6,394 bases of DNA, taken from positions 1-6,394 of the forward strand of contig DAOTYE010000010.1 in assembly GCA_034434915.1 (NCBI GenBank), read 5' to 3'. Positions 6,307 through 6,394 of the stretch are shown piece by piece (position 1 is the stretch's first letter; each line of letters begins with the position of its first letter). Origin of the DNA: DAOTYE01 sp034434915 (GTDB taxonomy: Bacteria; Chloroflexota; Dehalococcoidia; Dehalococcoidales; RBG-16-60-22). Below the pieces are notes generated by a model, which did no database searches, was not told the DNA's origin, and worked only from the letters and a program-made list of their open reading frames with translations. The position numbers were made by a program, and so were the translations under genes.

Positions 6307-6336
6307 AGTATAGTCCAGTGAAATGAGTCCTGTCAA
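6307..6336 (-). promoter_or_regulatory. Sigma70-type promoter of the trp operon
   Basis: A consensus -35 TTGACA (6336-6331) is separated by 18 bp from a near-consensus -10 TATACT (6312-6307). The predicted transcription start is near 6300, just ahead of the first helices of the leader. The strength of the promoter suits control by attenuation downstream rather than by activation. No operator palindrome is evident over it. Confidence 0.85.
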
Positions 6337-6394
6337 GTTTGGGAGAGGTGTTCTATTTTCATTCGGGGGTTTTCTCGATTCGTTTTTCGTTTTT
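6337..6394 (-). other. A-rich region upstream of the promoter, no gene seen
   Basis: On the minus strand this stretch begins with A-tracts (AAAAACGAAAAACGA at 6394-6380), then GAAAA, CCCCC and GAAAATAG. It may act as an UP element or bent DNA for the promoter, but the tracts lie some 45-60 bp before the -35 box, farther than a classical UP element. No coding sequence is visible. Confidence 0.35.

Noticed and set aside
6361..6394. T-rich tail on the plus strand as a terminator of a rightward gene
   Set aside because: No GC-rich inverted repeat precedes the T runs and no plus-strand gene ends there; it reads better as A-rich DNA upstream of the minus-strand promoter.
1..6394. A novel defence, mobile or otherwise undescribed system
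   Set aside because: Nearly every base is explained by the trp operon and its leader; no repeats, integrase, transposase or unknown genes are present.

Overview
The window holds one complete biological unit read entirely on the minus strand: a tryptophan biosynthesis operon in the order trpE-trpG-trpD-trpC-trpF-trpB-trpA, with trpA cut off by the left edge of the window. Upstream of trpE, at the right end, lie a strong sigma70-type promoter and an approximately 300-nt leader that reads as a tryptophan-specific T-box riboswitch ending in an intrinsic terminator. No mobile element, CRISPR array, tRNA or unrelated gene is visible, and almost every base is accounted for.

Layout, in the direction of transcription (right to left). 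6337-6394 is A-rich sequence upstream of the promoter. 6307-6336 is the promoter (TTGACA, 18 bp, TATACT). About 6300-5998 is the T-box leader: a Stem I with a UGG (Trp) specifier, a Stem II region, two hairpins, the conserved T-box element, and overlapping antiterminator and terminator folds. Then follow trpE (anthranilate synthase component I), trpG (glutamine amidotransferase component II), trpD (anthranilate phosphoribosyltransferase), trpC (indole-3-glycerol-phosphate synthase), trpF (phosphoribosylanthranilate isomerase), trpB (tryptophan synthase beta) and the first 101 codons of trpA (tryptophan synthase alpha). Junctions are tight: four overlaps of 4 to 17 nt plus one of 11 nt, and a single 10-nt gap (trpD/trpC), as expected for a translationally coupled operon.

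How it works: TrpE and TrpG make anthranilate from chorismate and glutamine; TrpD, TrpF and TrpC turn it into indole-3-glycerol phosphate; TrpA and TrpB finish with tryptophan. Control appears to work at two levels. Uncharged tRNA-Trp should be sensed by the leader RNA to permit readthrough into the operon, and the residues of the tryptophan feedback site in TrpE look intact. All catalytic residues I could check are present, so the pathway encoded here should be functional.

Organism: T-box control of trp, separate trpE/trpG and trpC/trpF genes, GGAGG-type ribosome-binding sites and moderately high GC point to a bacterium of the Firmicutes/Chloroflexota sphere. The uninterrupted EGDCFBA order with a T-box would fit Dehalococcoidia-like Chloroflexota, but this is inference; a phylogeny would be needed to decide. 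I found no undescribed system. The points most worth a second look are details of the T-box leader, a shared 16-nt gene-junction motif, and the near absence of tryptophan in the encoded enzymes.
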